Source: Pseudochrobactrum kiredjianiae (GTDB taxonomy: Bacteria; Pseudomonadota; Alphaproteobacteria; Rhizobiales; Rhizobiaceae). From it: DNA of 64,000 nt. Position 1 is the stretch's first letter; each line of letters opens with the position of its first letter. Positions 19,540 to 28,995 of this stretch are shown piece after piece. The position numbers were made by a program, and so were the translations under genes. Below the pieces are notes generated by a model, which searched no databases, was not told where the DNA came from, and saw only the letters and a list, made by a program, of their open reading frames with translations. Where the stretch lies: positions 309,935-373,934 of the forward strand of contig NZ_JAUCBM010000004.1 in NCBI RefSeq assembly GCF_030362795.1. The letters run 5' to 3'.

Positions 19540-19853
19540 GTTTAAAACCCCTTTGAAATCGCTGCGAAGTCCGCGCGATATTCGATCCTCAAAACAGTGA
19601 TCCTGTTACGGTTCATTTGTGTATTCTGCATGACAAATTCTTAACAAAGCGGAGATTAAAGCGGAAACGATAAAAAACACTTCCGCTCCTGCTCTATTCG
19701 CGATACATCAGAGCAAAATTATGCGTCTGAGCGGTGCCGGATAAGGTTCTTCCAGTTATCACTCTCACGCTTTGTTGTTACCGCATTGATGGTGCGAGTG
19801 ATTCCGCTCAAAGCATAAATGTTATAAGGTGATGCAATCACTGGAGTTGTCCC
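19540..19853. other. Divergent promoter region between ppk and the zinc-finger gene
   Basis: About 310 bases without a reading frame of interest. It must contain the promoters for ppk (leftward) and the zinc-finger protein (rightward), but no convincing boxes, repeats or hairpins were identified. Confidence 0.5.
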
Positions 19854-20111
19854 ATGTCAGATCATATTATTCCTCATTTCCAGAACGATGCAGGTCACAA
19901 TGCCATCAGTATCGGCGTTAAAGAATTCATGTGCGTCGGTGCTAATCCGCCATTCGACCACCCGCATGTCTTCCTTGATATGGGCGATGAAGAAGAAGTT
20001 GTCTGCCCTTATTGCTCAACCCTTTATCGTCACGATGCATCGCTTAGCGCAGAACAGACTGTGCCTGCCGGTTGCACATACAGTGACCCTGTGGTTGCAG
20101 CAGCGGAATAA
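19854..20111 (+). CDS. CHCC zinc-finger protein (NDUFS6-like)
   Basis: An 85-residue protein with the zf-CHCC pattern shared with the mitochondrial complex I subunit NDUFS6: KEFMCVGANPPFDHPHVFLDMG followed by VVCPYCSTLYRHD. The likely zinc ligands are Cys27, a His in DHPH, and the two Cys of CPYC. Family knowledge ties such proteins to respiratory complex I assembly in alphaproteobacteria and mitochondria; a role here is inferred. A GGAG site lies 6-7 bases before the ATG. It is a single gene. Confidence 0.85.
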   Translation: MSDHIIPHFQNDAGHNAISIGVKEFMCVGANPPFDHPHVFLDMGDEEEVVCPYCSTLYRHDASLSAEQTVPAGCTYSDPVVAAAE

Positions 20112-20304
20112 TTCCGCTTAGCCGTTGTGAAAAAGCGCCCCGTTTTCACCTTTGAATACGAACCAGAATCATAGTGCAGCATAATTTGCTGATCTATTCT
20201 GTTTCCGGCTCGTAGTACTGCAAAGATCAGAGCGGGAATTGTTCGCCGGATCGGGTTTTCCGTTCAGACAGTTCCGGCTCATGCTTTATTAGTTTGAGGG
20301 CGCC

Positions 20305-21543
20305 ATGCAAAATCAGAACGACCAGCGTATTCTCATTTCCGGTGCCGGCCTTGCCGGTATGACCACGGCTCTGGCACTAGCCGATCGTGGTTTTTCCGTT
20401 TTGATGATGGAAAAAGCACCTGCTCTTTCTGAAGTGGGTGCCGGATTACAACTTGCACCCAATGCCACCCGTCTGCTTGAGCGTCTGGGTGTGATGCATG
20501 ATCTGCTGACGCAGGCCGTCAGCCCTGAAGCGCTGTATCTGATGGACGGCGTGAAAGCACAGCCGCTGATCCGCATGGAACTTGGGAGCCAGGCTGCACA
20601 GCGCTGGAACGCACCTTACATTACCTGCCACCGCGCAGATTTGCAGGCCGCATTGCTCAAGACCGTGCGTGCACACCCTAAAATTACGTTGCATCTCGGT
20701 GCCAATGTTCTGTCGCATCATATTGCGGCGGACAAGGTGACCATTCGCGTTGATCTCAACAACCAGATCAGTGACTATAGCGGGCAATTGCTGCTCGGCT
20801 GTGATGGTGTTTGGTCTGCCCAGCGCGCCGGTATTGTCTCGCAAAACAAACCGGCTGATGAAAGCCGTGCACGGTTTACCGACCATATTGCTTGGCGCAC
20901 CACCCTGCCGATTGAGCAGGTTCCGCAGAGCTTCCTCTCGGTACTGAAAGACCAACTCAGCGTTTCCGCATGGCTTGGTCAGGGCGCTCATCTGATTGCC
21001 TATCCGATTAAAAACGGCAAAGCCTATAATTTTGTTGCCATTACCGATGGTGAAGATATCGGCACCAGCTGGGATATGAAAGGCGACAGCGCGGCGCTAA
21101 TCCGCAGCTTCAGCGGCTGGTCACAAGCTGTCAGCGATGTATTGCAAGCCGCACCGCAATGGACATTCTGGCCAATGTTTGAAATGCCGGAGCCGAAGCT
21201 GGTTGTAGACAAGCGTTTGATCCTGCTTGGCGATGCCTCCCATGCCATGACACCTTTTGCAGCACAGGGCGCGGCAATGGCCATTGAGGATGGAGCCTCT
21301 CTGGCCGCCCATCTGTCACCCGAGCAAAGCGACCATAGTGCTGCCCTCGCCGCCTTTGAAAAGCAGCGACTGGCACGCATTGCCAAGGTTGCCCGCCGCG
21401 GAAAGCTCAACCGCTTTGCCTATCACGCCAGCGGGCCCGTTGCTCTTGGCCGCAATATCATGTTCAAACTGCGTAAGCCGGACGATTTCCTGCGCGATCT
21501 CGACTGGCTCTATCAATATGATGCAGCGGATATTACGGCCTGA
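20305..21543 (+). CDS. FAD-dependent aromatic-ring monooxygenase (salicylate hydroxylase-like)
   Basis: A 412-residue class A flavoprotein hydroxylase. The N-terminal dinucleotide site is ILISGAGLAGMTTALALADRG (about residues 9-29), followed by GAGLQLAPNATRLLERLGV. The second FAD motif RLILLGDASHAMTPFAAQGAAMAIEDG (near residue 303) is typical of the UbiH/salicylate hydroxylase group. The substrate cannot be read from sequence; salicylate-1-monooxygenase-like or 6-hydroxynicotinate-like are both possible. No neighbouring ring-cleavage genes are present. The ATG follows GAGGGCG. Confidence 0.85.
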   Translation: MQNQNDQRILISGAGLAGMTTALALADRGFSVLMMEKAPALSEVGAGLQLAPNATRLLERLGVMHDLLTQAVSPEALYLMDGVKAQPLIRMELGSQAAQRWNAPYITCHRADLQAALLKTVRAHPKITLHLGANVLSHHIAADKVTIRVDLNNQISDYSGQLLLGCDGVWSAQRAGIVSQNKPADESRARFTDHIAWRTTLPIEQVPQSFLSVLKDQLSVSAWLGQGAHLIAYPIKNGKAYNFVAITDGEDIGTSWDMKGDSAALIRSFSGWSQAVSDVLQAAPQWTFWPMFEMPEPKLVVDKRLILLGDASHAMTPFAAQGAAMAIEDGASLAAHLSPEQSDHSAALAAFEKQRLARIAKVARRGKLNRFAYHASGPVALGRNIMFKLRKPDDFLRDLDWLYQYDAADITA

Positions 21544-21552
21544 GGCGTCGTT

Positions 21553-21975
21553 TTACTCCTGCGGCATAGCCTGTTTGGCTGCTTCCATATCCATCCACAT
21601 CACTTCCCATATATGGCCGTCCAAGTCTTCAAAACTACGGCCATACATAAAGCCATAATCCTGCACCGGTGACGGATCTGCCCGTCCACCTCCAGCGACG
21701 GCCTTAGTGATGAACTGATCGACCTCCTGTTTCTCAGCAGCAGAAATACAGATCAGAACCTCACTCACCGCACGGGCATCCGCGATGCTCTTCGGCGTGA
21801 ACTGACGAAATTTTTCATGGGTCAGCAGCATGACATAAATTGTGTCTGTGAAGACCATGCAGGACGCAGTGTCATCGCTGAACATCGGGTTCTTTTGTGC
21901 CCCGACAGCTTCATAAAACGCTGTCGCTTCTGCAAGATTGCTGACGGGAAAATTGACAAAAATCTGCCTGCTCAT
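21553..21975 (-). CDS. VOC family (glyoxalase-fold) protein
   Basis: A 140-residue protein starting QIFVNFPVSNLAEATAFYEAVGAQKNP, the beta-alpha-beta opening of the VOC superfamily, and ending with DLDGHIWEVMWMDM, which carries the usual C-terminal His and Glu metal ligands. It resembles the lactoylglutathione lyase-like or PhnB-like group. The substrate is unknown. A strong AGGAGGAG site precedes the ATG. It is convergent with the monooxygenase (9-base gap) and is the first of three VOC genes within 2.5 kb. Confidence 0.85.
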   Translation of the reverse strand: MSRQIFVNFPVSNLAEATAFYEAVGAQKNPMFSDDTASCMVFTDTIYVMLLTHEKFRQFTPKSIADARAVSEVLICISAAEKQEVDQFITKAVAGGGRADPSPVQDYGFMYGRSFEDLDGHIWEVMWMDMEAAKQAMPQE

Positions 21976-22103
21976 TTTTCTCTCCTCCTTTAATTGACCG
22001 CATCAGAGGGGTCATCGATTTTTGCGCTAATACTTTTTGTTTAAATTTGCGACAGTTTCAGCATAATGCAAGAAAATATACGAATTTAGACGGGAGGCCG
22101 GAT

Positions 22104-22631
22104 TTGATAATTTATCGTAATGCTACAGTCTCTGATGCTATCAAACTTGCAGCGCTCTCCATAGAGGTCTGGCTGAATACCTATGTCAAAGCCGGTATCA
22201 GTGATGTTTTTGCAGATTATGTTTTGCAGCGTTTTACGCCGCACTCTTTTGAACAGATGATAACGGATCGTGCAAAGCAGATTATGCTTGCGGAACAAGA
22301 TGGTCATCTGCTCGGCTATATTGTCATTGATTATGAGAGTGCAAAGCCTGAAAGCCTGGATGCGCTGACAACAGCCACAGAGATCAGCACGCTTTATGTC
22401 AGAACCCGTCATGCAGGATGCGGCATTGGCTCCGCCCTCATGCAACAGGCCAGAGAGGCCGTAATTGACCGAAATATCGGCCATATCTGGCTTTCCGTCT
22501 TGCATGATAATTACCCTGCATTAAACTTCTACAAGCAACAAGGTTTCCAAAGGCAGGGCACAATCTGGTTTGAACTTCCCGGTGAACGCCATGAAAACTA
22601 TGTGCTGATACAAGAGGTTCTGCCTGCCTGA
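22104..22631 (+). CDS. GNAT family N-acetyltransferase
   Basis: A 175-residue acetyltransferase. It opens with IIYRNATVSDAIKLAALSIEVW, a standard GNAT start; the acetyl-CoA loop is TRHAGCGIGSALMQQAREAV (about residues 108-128), and the end LNFYKQQGFQRQGTIWFELPG is typical of the YhdR/AtoB-like small-molecule GNATs. The best start is a TTG at 22104 with GGGAGG 6-7 bases upstream; the frame is open to 22047 but that extension is poorly conserved in character. It is followed by a VOC gene at a 16-base gap. Confidence 0.85.
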   Translation: MIIYRNATVSDAIKLAALSIEVWLNTYVKAGISDVFADYVLQRFTPHSFEQMITDRAKQIMLAEQDGHLLGYIVIDYESAKPESLDALTTATEISTLYVRTRHAGCGIGSALMQQAREAVIDRNIGHIWLSVLHDNYPALNFYKQQGFQRQGTIWFELPGERHENYVLIQEVLPA

Positions 22632-22647
22632 ATAAAAGGAGAGCGTA

Positions 22648-23010
22648 ATGGCGATACTCGGTCTGGATCATATTCAGCTTGCTATGCCTGCCGGTGGAGA
22701 AGATAAAGCCCGCGCATTTTACGCAGATATATTAGGTATGGCAGAGGTGCCAAAACCGGACAATCTCGCGGGTCGCGGTGGCTGCTGGTTTGAGCTGGGA
22801 GCTGTCAAAGTGCATCTGGGCGTCGAGCGTGGCTTTGCACCTGCACAAAAAGCACATTCGGCTTTTCTGGTCGATGATCTGGCAGCATTTTTGACAATGC
22901 TTGCGGAACATCAGGTAGAAGCGACAGAGGATGAACCACTGATCGGCTATCTTCGTGCCTATATCAATGATCCATTTGGCAATCGTATCGAGCTGATGCA
23001 GAAACTGTAA
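22648..23010 (+). CDS. VOC family (glyoxalase-fold) protein
   Basis: A 120-residue protein with the VOC signature: GLDHIQLAMPAGGEDKARAFYADILGM at the start and YINDPFGNRIELMQKL at the end. His8-type and Glu metal ligands are visible. Probably a small-molecule lyase, dioxygenase or binding protein; substrate unknown. A GGAGAG site lies just before the ATG. It is likely in one transcript with the GNAT gene upstream. Confidence 0.87.
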   Translation: MAILGLDHIQLAMPAGGEDKARAFYADILGMAEVPKPDNLAGRGGCWFELGAVKVHLGVERGFAPAQKAHSAFLVDDLAAFLTMLAEHQVEATEDEPLIGYLRAYINDPFGNRIELMQKL

Positions 23011-23016
23011 ACACGA

Positions 23017-23445
23017 TTATGGTTGGTGAAACATCAGGCAGGAAGAACCTCTGACAAAGCCCTGTTTTTCATAAAACGGAATTAACCGTTCAGGACAATA
23101 AAGTTCAAAACTCTGAACTTTTTGCAGATCAGGGTGCTGGATAATGCGTTTAACAATTTCCTGTCCCAGCCCCTGCCCGCGTGTTGTTTCATCGACAATT
23201 ACATCAAAAATCAGCGCTTTAAATGTATAATCCGTCAGTACACGGGCAAAACCAGCCACACGATCCTGCATATCGCAACAAGCGATAATCAGGTCGCAAT
23301 GCGTGAGCATGTTGATCACATCTTCATAAGAGCGGTTCTGCGTCCACCATTCCTTTGTGTAGAGCGTATAAAAACTCTGATGATGTTTCTGTTCCAACTG
23401 GTTCCGCCACTGATATTGCAAATTCTCACTCCCAAATTCCGGCAT
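23017..23445 (-). CDS. GNAT family N-acetyltransferase
   Basis: A 142-residue acetyltransferase. The acetyl-CoA motif is VDETTRGQGLGQEIVKRII near residue 88, preceded by ALIFDVIV, and the C-terminal segment is LIPFYEKQGFVRGSS. YTKEWWTQNRSYEDV near residue 28 is the kind of N-terminal substrate region seen in the YkkB-like GNATs. Convergent with the VOC gene (6-base gap). Repeat R2 lies between its start and the next gene. Confidence 0.85.
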   Translation of the reverse strand: MPEFGSENLQYQWRNQLEQKHHQSFYTLYTKEWWTQNRSYEDVINMLTHCDLIIACCDMQDRVAGFARVLTDYTFKALIFDVIVDETTRGQGLGQEIVKRIIQHPDLQKVQSFELYCPERLIPFYEKQGFVRGSSCLMFHQP

Positions 23446-23465
23446 ATTTTTAACATGATTTTTTT

Positions 23466-23568
23466 GAGCGCCGTGCGCCCTTTCGGGCGCTCAAAGGTCA
23501 CTCTAACACTTTGCATTTACAGCATAATTTTACCTTAAACTGATTCAAGTTTAAGGAATTATGCTGTA
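23466..23568 (-). repeat. Intergenic repeat R2 (inverted copy of the R family)
   Basis: Read on the minus strand it has the same order as R1 and R3: the palindromic AGCATAATT...AATTATGCT module (23521-23566) and then the TAGAG...GAGCGCC-type module (23466-23500). Its inner hairpin is GCGCCC (23475)/GGGCGC (23485) with a TTTC loop, different from R1 and R3, so the tip of the second module varies while the flanks are kept. Confidence 0.8.
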
Positions 23569-23611
23569 GCAAGATTTATAATCTGTCACGAAACACACCG
23601 GAGAAAACCTT

Positions 23612-23989
23612 ATGAAATCCGTTCAGTTTGAACAGGTCTGCCCGATTTTCCGAATCTTCGACATTGATAAAGCCAAAGAATTTTATCTCGACTATCTTGG
23701 CTTTCAATGTGACTGGGAACACCGTTTTGCAGAGAATATGCCGCTTTACATGCAGATTTCGCGCGGCAATCTGGTGTTGCACCTCAGCGAACATCATGGT
23801 GACGGCAGCCCCGGCGCCAATATTTTTGTGCGTATGCAGGGGATTGATAGCCTGCATCAGGAAATCAGCAGCCGTCAATACCGCTTTCTGCGCCCCGGTA
23901 TTGAAACTCAATCATGGGGTCGGGTTCTGGCTGTGATTGATCCTTTCGGCAATCGTATCCAGTTTTGCGAAGGCCCGCATGATGAATAG
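23612..23989 (+). CDS. VOC family glyoxalase/bleomycin-resistance-like protein
   Basis: A 125-residue protein. CPIFRIFDIDKAKEFYLDYLGFQCDWEHRF is the opening of the bleomycin-binding-like VOC group, and VIDPFGNRIQFCE closes the fold. Members of this group often bind their ligand without metal and give resistance to bleomycin-type drugs, but many are uncharacterised and no resistance is claimed here. The ATG is preceded by GGAGAAAACC. A terminator shared with the aap operon follows. Confidence 0.87.
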   Translation: MKSVQFEQVCPIFRIFDIDKAKEFYLDYLGFQCDWEHRFAENMPLYMQISRGNLVLHLSEHHGDGSPGANIFVRMQGIDSLHQEISSRQYRFLRPGIETQSWGRVLAVIDPFGNRIQFCEGPHDE

Positions 23990-23996
23990 GCAATAA

Positions 23997-24028
23997 AAAA
24001 CACCCGCAATTTTCATTGCGGGTGTTTT
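23997..24028 (+). terminator. Bidirectional terminator between VOC gene and aap operon
   Basis: The 14-bp perfect stem AAAACACCCGCAAT/ATTGCGGGTGTTTT has a 4-base loop and lies between convergent genes. Confidence 0.93.
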
Positions 24029-24044
24029 AATATCTACATGAAAA

Positions 24045-24851
24045 TTAATGCAGGATCTGGCTGAGGAACAGCTTGGTACGCTCGTGCTGCGGATTGTCAA
24101 AGAATTCGGCTGGTGAATTCTGCTCAACAATCTGCCCCTGATCCATAAAGATCACGCGGTTGGCAACCTGACGCGCAAAGCCCATTTCGTGGGTTACGCA
24201 GATCATGGTCATACCTTCTTCTGCAAGACCAACCATCGTATCCAGCACTTCCTTGACCATTTCAGGATCAAGCGCTGAAGTCGGTTCATCGAACAGCATA
24301 ATGCGTGGCTTCATGCACAGGGAGCGGGCAATCGCCACACGCTGCTGCTGACCACCGGAAAGCTGCCCCGGATATTTATTGGCCTGTTCCGGAATTTTGA
24401 CACGTTCCAGATAATGCATCGCAATTTCTTCAGCCTGTTTCTTCGGCATTTTGCGAACCCAGATCGGCGCAAGCGTGCAATTTTCCAGAATTGTCAGATG
24501 CGGGAACAGGTTGAAATGCTGAAACACCATGCCGACTTCGCGGCGCACTTCATCAATCTTTTTCAGATCATTGGTCAGCTCTTTGCCGTCAACAATGATC
24601 TGGCCTTTCTGATGTTCTTCAAGGCGATTAATGCAGCGGATCATGGTTGATTTACCGGAACCGGAAGGCCCTGCAACAACAATACGCTCTCCGCGCATCA
24701 CGCGCAGATTAATATCGCGCAACACATGAAATTCGCCATACCACTTATGCATTCCGACAATATCGACTGCGACATCGGTTTTGGATATTTCCATGATTGC
24801 TCCCGTTTCTTCCATCGTCGGCTTCAGCAAAGCGCCCGATTGCATGCTCAT
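24045..24851 (-). CDS. aapP: General L-amino acid ABC transporter ATPase
   Basis: The ATP-hydrolysing subunit of a polar amino acid importer at the inner membrane. The 268-residue product shows Walker [10 protein letters not shown] (about residue 59), Q-loop [11 protein letters not shown], signature [15 protein letters not shown], Walker [16 protein letters not shown] and the switch His in [25 protein letters not shown] is typical of the AapP/BztD group. Two starts are plausible: 24851 (GAGGG at 8 bases) or 24794 (GGGAG at 5 bases). It is the last gene of the leftward aapJQMP operon. Confidence 0.94.
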   Translation of the reverse strand: MSMQSGALLKPTMEETGAIMEISKTDVAVDIVGMHKWYGEFHVLRDINLRVMRGERIVVAGPSGSGKSTMIRCINRLEEHQKGQIIVDGKELTNDLKKIDEVRREVGMVFQHFNLFPHLTILENCTLAPIWVRKMPKKQAEEIAMHYLERVKIPEQANKYPGQLSGGQQQRVAIARSLCMKPRIMLFDEPTSALDPEMVKEVLDTMVGLAEEGMTMICVTHEMGFARQVANRVIFMDQGQIVEQNSPAEFFDNPQHERTKLFLSQILH

Positions 24852-24990
24852 TCTGTATTCCCTCACTGATCACCAGCCCGATCAACAGGCCTATGATTTT
24901 CCCAATTGCATGACCTTGCTCATCTGAGCAAAGCCATCTCCTTATTCGTGCAGCTTTGCAGAACCCCAACTCCCGGTTTTCCGCATCTGT

Positions 24991-26145
24991 TTACCGATGG
25001 CTCGTATCCAGCCTTCGTTCCATATATAGCGAATATCGCGACATACAGAAACAGAAAATCCAGAATACAAATCCGGCAAAAACAAGACCCGTTGCCGGTG
25101 TCTGCGGACTTGCCCAAGTGGCATCCGAAAAATTCTGCCTGACGATTCCAAGCAGATCGAACATACCAATAATGTAAACAAGACTTGTGTCTTTGAACAA
25201 GCCGATAAACGTGTTCACAATCCCCGGAAGCGCGATTTTCAGTGTTTGCGGGATGATAATGAACAATGTTTTCTGCCAATAGCTCAGACCGAGCGAGTCT
25301 GCGCCCTCATATTGCCCTGCGGGAATGGCCTGCAACCCGCCACGGATCACCTCAGCCATATAGGCGGAAGCAAAGAGTGACACCCCGACCAGCGCACGTA
25401 GAAACTTATCAAAGTTTGTGCCTGGCGGCATAAACAACGGCAACATCACACTGGCCATAAACAGCAGAGCGACCAGAGGCACACCACGAATAACCTCAAT
25501 AAAGATGACACAAAAGGCCTTAATCACCGGCATATTGGAGCGACGCCCTAAAGCCAGCAAAACACCCATCGGTAAGGACACACTAATGCCGACGAGCGAC
25601 AGGATCATCGTGACCAGCAGGCCACCCCAGAGTGAGGTTTCTACATAACGAAGTCCAAATGAACCGCCGACCAGCAGAAAATAGGTAAAAATCGGAAAAG
25701 CGACAAATAGCAAAAGCGCATTCAGCTTTTTGTAAGGCAGCTTTCCGATCAGCATCGGCACCAGCAAGATCACAAAAACCAGCGTGACCAATTGCACGCG
25801 CCAGCGTTCATCGACAGGATAACGCCCATAGAGAAACTGCTGAAGTTTAGAATCGACAAATGCCCAGCAGGCGCCCGACCAGCCCTCTGGCTGCAAGCCA
25901 CCCTGCACTGTTGTCGTGCAAAATGTGCGATCTGTACCAACCCAGACAGCATTGACGAAAAGCCAATTAATCAAACTCGGCAAAAACCAGACGATCAAAG
26001 ACAGACCCATGATTGTTAATATGCTGTCTTTCGGGCCGGAAAACAGATTTTCCTTCAGCCACGAGGCAACGCCTTTCTGACTGGCAGGTGCAGGCATCGG
26101 CTCAACCATTTGCTGGCGAATATAATGATCGTTCACATTTGTCAT
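24991..26145 (-). CDS. aapM: General L-amino acid ABC transporter permease
   Basis: One of the two membrane subunits, 384 residues, about eight hydrophobic segments, and a permease loop [28 protein letters not shown] near residue 275 that contacts the ATPase. The large N-terminal periplasmic part with [23 protein letters not shown] is characteristic of AapM. The start is at 26145, only one base after the aapQ stop, with GGAG upstream. The C-terminus ends with the usual short charged tail. Confidence 0.94.
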   Translation of the reverse strand: MTNVNDHYIRQQMVEPMPAPASQKGVASWLKENLFSGPKDSILTIMGLSLIVWFLPSLINWLFVNAVWVGTDRTFCTTTVQGGLQPEGWSGACWAFVDSKLQQFLYGRYPVDERWRVQLVTLVFVILLVPMLIGKLPYKKLNALLLFVAFPIFTYFLLVGGSFGLRYVETSLWGGLLVTMILSLVGISVSLPMGVLLALGRRSNMPVIKAFCVIFIEVIRGVPLVALLFMASVMLPLFMPPGTNFDKFLRALVGVSLFASAYMAEVIRGGLQAIPAGQYEGADSLGLSYWQKTLFIIIPQTLKIALPGIVNTFIGLFKDTSLVYIIGMFDLLGIVRQNFSDATWASPQTPATGLVFAGFVFWIFCFCMSRYSLYMERRLDTSHR

Positions 26146-26146
26146 C

Positions 26147-27340
26147 TTACCGCTCCACCAATGCCATTTTTGCATTAAACCAGTTCATCAGACCGGATGT
26201 GATGAGGCTGATGCCAAGATAGACAACCATCCAGATCGCGACGACTTCCACCGCCTGCCCTGTCTGGTTGAGCACCGTGCCACCCACAGCCATCAAATCC
26301 GGATAACCGATAGCGATGGCCAGAGATGAGTTTTTGGTCAGATTAAGATACTGGCTGGAGAGCGGCGGAATGATAATTCGCAGCGCCTGCGGCACTACAA
26401 CAAGCCGCATGGCCTGTGGTCTGCGCAAACCCAGCGCTGCGGCAGCCTCTGACTGACCTTTATTGACGCCTTTAATACCACCGCGCACAGTCTCAGCGAT
26501 AAAGGAGGCCGTATAGAATGACAGGGCCAGATAAAGTGCCAAAAATTCCGGTTTTACCTGCGTGCCGCCAGTCAGATTGAAAGCCCCGAGTTTTGGCATA
26601 TCAAAGCTAACCGGCATGCCGGTTATGATAAATACCAGCGCAGGCAATCCTATGAGTATAGCAACCGCACTACGCCAGAACGGAAAAATCTGTCCGGTTT
26701 TCATCTGACGCAAACGCGCCCAACGATGAATAATAAAGACAACAACCACAGCGACTATAAAAGCCGCTAAAGTGAGCCAGCCTTTATCCCCCCAGATCAT
26801 TGCCGGAAAGAAAAAGCCACGTTTATTCAGGTAAGTATCGAATGGTAGTGCATAGCTGCCGCGTACGTCCGGCAGAACCGATAAGACGCCGAAATACCAG
26901 AAGAAAATCACCAGTAGCGGCGGAATATTACGAAAAATCTCGACATAAATCGTGCAAATCTTAGCGATCAGCCAGTTTCCCGAGAGCCGGCCGATACCAA
27001 CCAGAAACCCGATAATCGAAGCGGTGATAATACCTAAGATAGCTACATAAAGTGTATTCAACAGGCCAACCAAAAAGGCTCGCGCATAATTTGAATCCGC
27101 ATCATAGCTAATGAGTGACTGACTAACGTCAAACCCTGCGCGGCTTTTCAAAAAATCAAAACCTGACGCGATATTCAATCTCTGCAAATTTGCAGCAGTA
27201 TTTCCTATTATCCAATAAACCAAAGCAAAAACTGAAATAAAAACAACAGCCTGATAAAATAATCCGCGTATTTTCGGATTATTCAGGAGAGAAACTTGCG
27301 TTTCTTGTCGCTTGCCGGTTACGGCGCTTTGATCTGCCAT
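26147..27340 (-). CDS. aapQ: General L-amino acid ABC transporter permease
   Basis: The second membrane subunit, 397 residues and about eight hydrophobic segments. The ATPase-contacting loop is [28 protein letters not shown] near residue 285, and [20 protein letters not shown] lies in the conserved N-terminal permease region. The start ATG at 27340 follows GAGGTG. The gene is separated from aapJ by about 350 bases and from aapM by one base. Confidence 0.94.
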   Translation of the reverse strand: MADQSAVTGKRQETQVSLLNNPKIRGLFYQAVVFISVFALVYWIIGNTAANLQRLNIASGFDFLKSRAGFDVSQSLISYDADSNYARAFLVGLLNTLYVAILGIITASIIGFLVGIGRLSGNWLIAKICTIYVEIFRNIPPLLVIFFWYFGVLSVLPDVRGSYALPFDTYLNKRGFFFPAMIWGDKGWLTLAAFIVAVVVVFIIHRWARLRQMKTGQIFPFWRSAVAILIGLPALVFIITGMPVSFDMPKLGAFNLTGGTQVKPEFLALYLALSFYTASFIAETVRGGIKGVNKGQSEAAAALGLRRPQAMRLVVVPQALRIIIPPLSSQYLNLTKNSSLAIAIGYPDLMAVGGTVLNQTGQAVEVVAIWMVVYLGISLITSGLMNWFNAKMALVER

Positions 27341-27688
27341 GCGCACCTCATTCTCTGCTGTCAGACCCTGATATTTGACCAGATATTTAAAATGCCCCTG
27401 TTCTTTGTCTTCAGCAGGATTATAAAATTATAATTATAAAACGGGGACTTCGGTCATGCGGGCTAATACCGCTAACTGCGGCACAATCTTCCAGCCAATT
27501 AATTTTACACGCTGTTTGTAGAAAGCCGTTCACGGCCTTCAGTATGCGCGCTTGTTCTCACATCATGTCAGTAAAGGCTGACATATTCATGCGGTCTAAA
27601 ATAAAACGATTAAATACATAGATTTGATACAAAGAACTGCCCTGCATCACATCACATGATGCAGGCGCATTTCTCAGTCGTTATAATA
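27341..27688 (-). other. aapJ-aapQ spacer with several hairpins
   Basis: About 350 bases inside the operon. Visible hairpins are CCTGCATCA/TGATGCAGG (27641-27665), ATGTCAG/CTGACAT (27565-27584) and a near-perfect GAAAGCCG/CGGCCTTC (27521-27540). No gene is seen. Such hairpins after a binding-protein gene often stabilise its message relative to the permease genes; that is an inference. Confidence 0.6.
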
Positions 27689-28720
27689 TTAACGGATCGG
27701 AATACCGTATTGCAGACCACCTTTAGTCCACAAAGCATTGATACCGCGAGCAATTTTCAGCGGGCTACCTGTGCCGATGTTGCGTTCAAAAATCTCGCCG
27801 TAATTGCCGACATTCTTGATGATCTTCACAACCCAGTCATTTTCAAGTCCGAGATCAACACCGATCTTTGTCTCGGCCTCAGTTCCGAGAAGACGTTTTA
27901 TTTCAGGTGAATCCGACTTCTTCATTTCCTCGACATTCGCCTGCGTAATACCGGATTCTTCTGCATTCAGAAGTGCGTTATGAACCCAGCGGGCGACATC
28001 GGCCCATTGTGCATCACCCTGACGGACAACCACGCCAAACGGCTCTTTGGAAATGATTTCCGGCAGAACCATATGGTCGTCTGGGTTGGAAAGCGACAGA
28101 CGCACGCCATATAGACTGGACTGATCGGTAGTATAAGCATCGCAACGACCGCTGTCATAAGCGGCATTTGCCTCTTCGATTTTCTCGAAAACGACCGGAT
28201 TATATTCCATTTTATTGGCTTTAAAATAATCAGCCATATTCATTTCGGTCGTTGTACCAGCCTGTACGCAAATGGATGCGCCGGAAAGCTGCAACGCGGA
28301 TTTAATATCCGGAAGTTTCTTACTATTGACCATAAAACCCTGGCCGTCATAGTAGTTCACACCGGCAAATTCCAAGCCCAGAGACGTATCTCGGCTGATC
28401 GTCCATGTCGTATTGCGGATGAGAATATCGATTTCACCGGATTGCAGCGCTGTAAACCGCTCTTTAGCATTCAACGGTGTAAATTTAGCCTTGGTTTTAT
28501 CCCCGAAAATTGCAGAAGCCACCGCACGGCAATAGTCCACGTCAAAACCTGACCATTCGCCCTTATCATTTGGCGCAGCGAAGCCCGGAAGTCCTGTATT
28601 TGTACCACATTGTACAAAGCCTTTTTTCTTCACATCGTCCAATGTGCCGGCAACAGCAGCAGAGGTTGTAAAGGTCAAAGCAGCCAGACCGGCCAGTTTG
28701 AGGAAAGTTGACTTTCTCAT
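27689..28720 (-). CDS. aapJ: General L-amino acid ABC transporter periplasmic binding protein
   Basis: Captures amino acids in the periplasm for AapQMP. The 343-residue precursor has a signal peptide (MRKSTFLKLAGLAALTFTTS, cleaved after AVA-G). The mature part shows VKKKGFVQCGTNTGLPGFAAPNDKGEWSGFDVDYCRAVASAIFGD and RNTTWTISRDTSLGLEFAGVNYYDGQGFMV, both strong AapJ/BztA signatures. The ATG at 28720 is preferred over an upstream in-frame start because it begins the signal and has GAGGGTG upstream. It is the first gene of the operon. Confidence 0.95.
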   Translation of the reverse strand: MRKSTFLKLAGLAALTFTTSAAVAGTLDDVKKKGFVQCGTNTGLPGFAAPNDKGEWSGFDVDYCRAVASAIFGDKTKAKFTPLNAKERFTALQSGEIDILIRNTTWTISRDTSLGLEFAGVNYYDGQGFMVNSKKLPDIKSALQLSGASICVQAGTTTEMNMADYFKANKMEYNPVVFEKIEEANAAYDSGRCDAYTTDQSSLYGVRLSLSNPDDHMVLPEIISKEPFGVVVRQGDAQWADVARWVHNALLNAEESGITQANVEEMKKSDSPEIKRLLGTEAETKIGVDLGLENDWVVKIIKNVGNYGEIFERNIGTGSPLKIARGINALWTKGGLQYGIPIR

Positions 28721-28995
28721 ATGATGCTCACCCTCTTTATCGTTAAACTTATAATCAGCATTCAAAAATCAATTTTGCATTCTGTAAAATCCGGACGAAT
28801 GATTATTACGCCGGATATTCTAACAGTCTTAGCAGGCTCAATCGACCGAATTTATCCGGCAGTTCAACCTGCTGCCCGCTTTAACAAAGGCGGATGCCTA
28901 TTAAGTTCCTCTATCGAAAGCTATTATTTTGAACAGGTCAAGAGTGCAGACACGGAAAAGTGTCTACACACAACTATAGTCCTAAGAGCGCAGCA

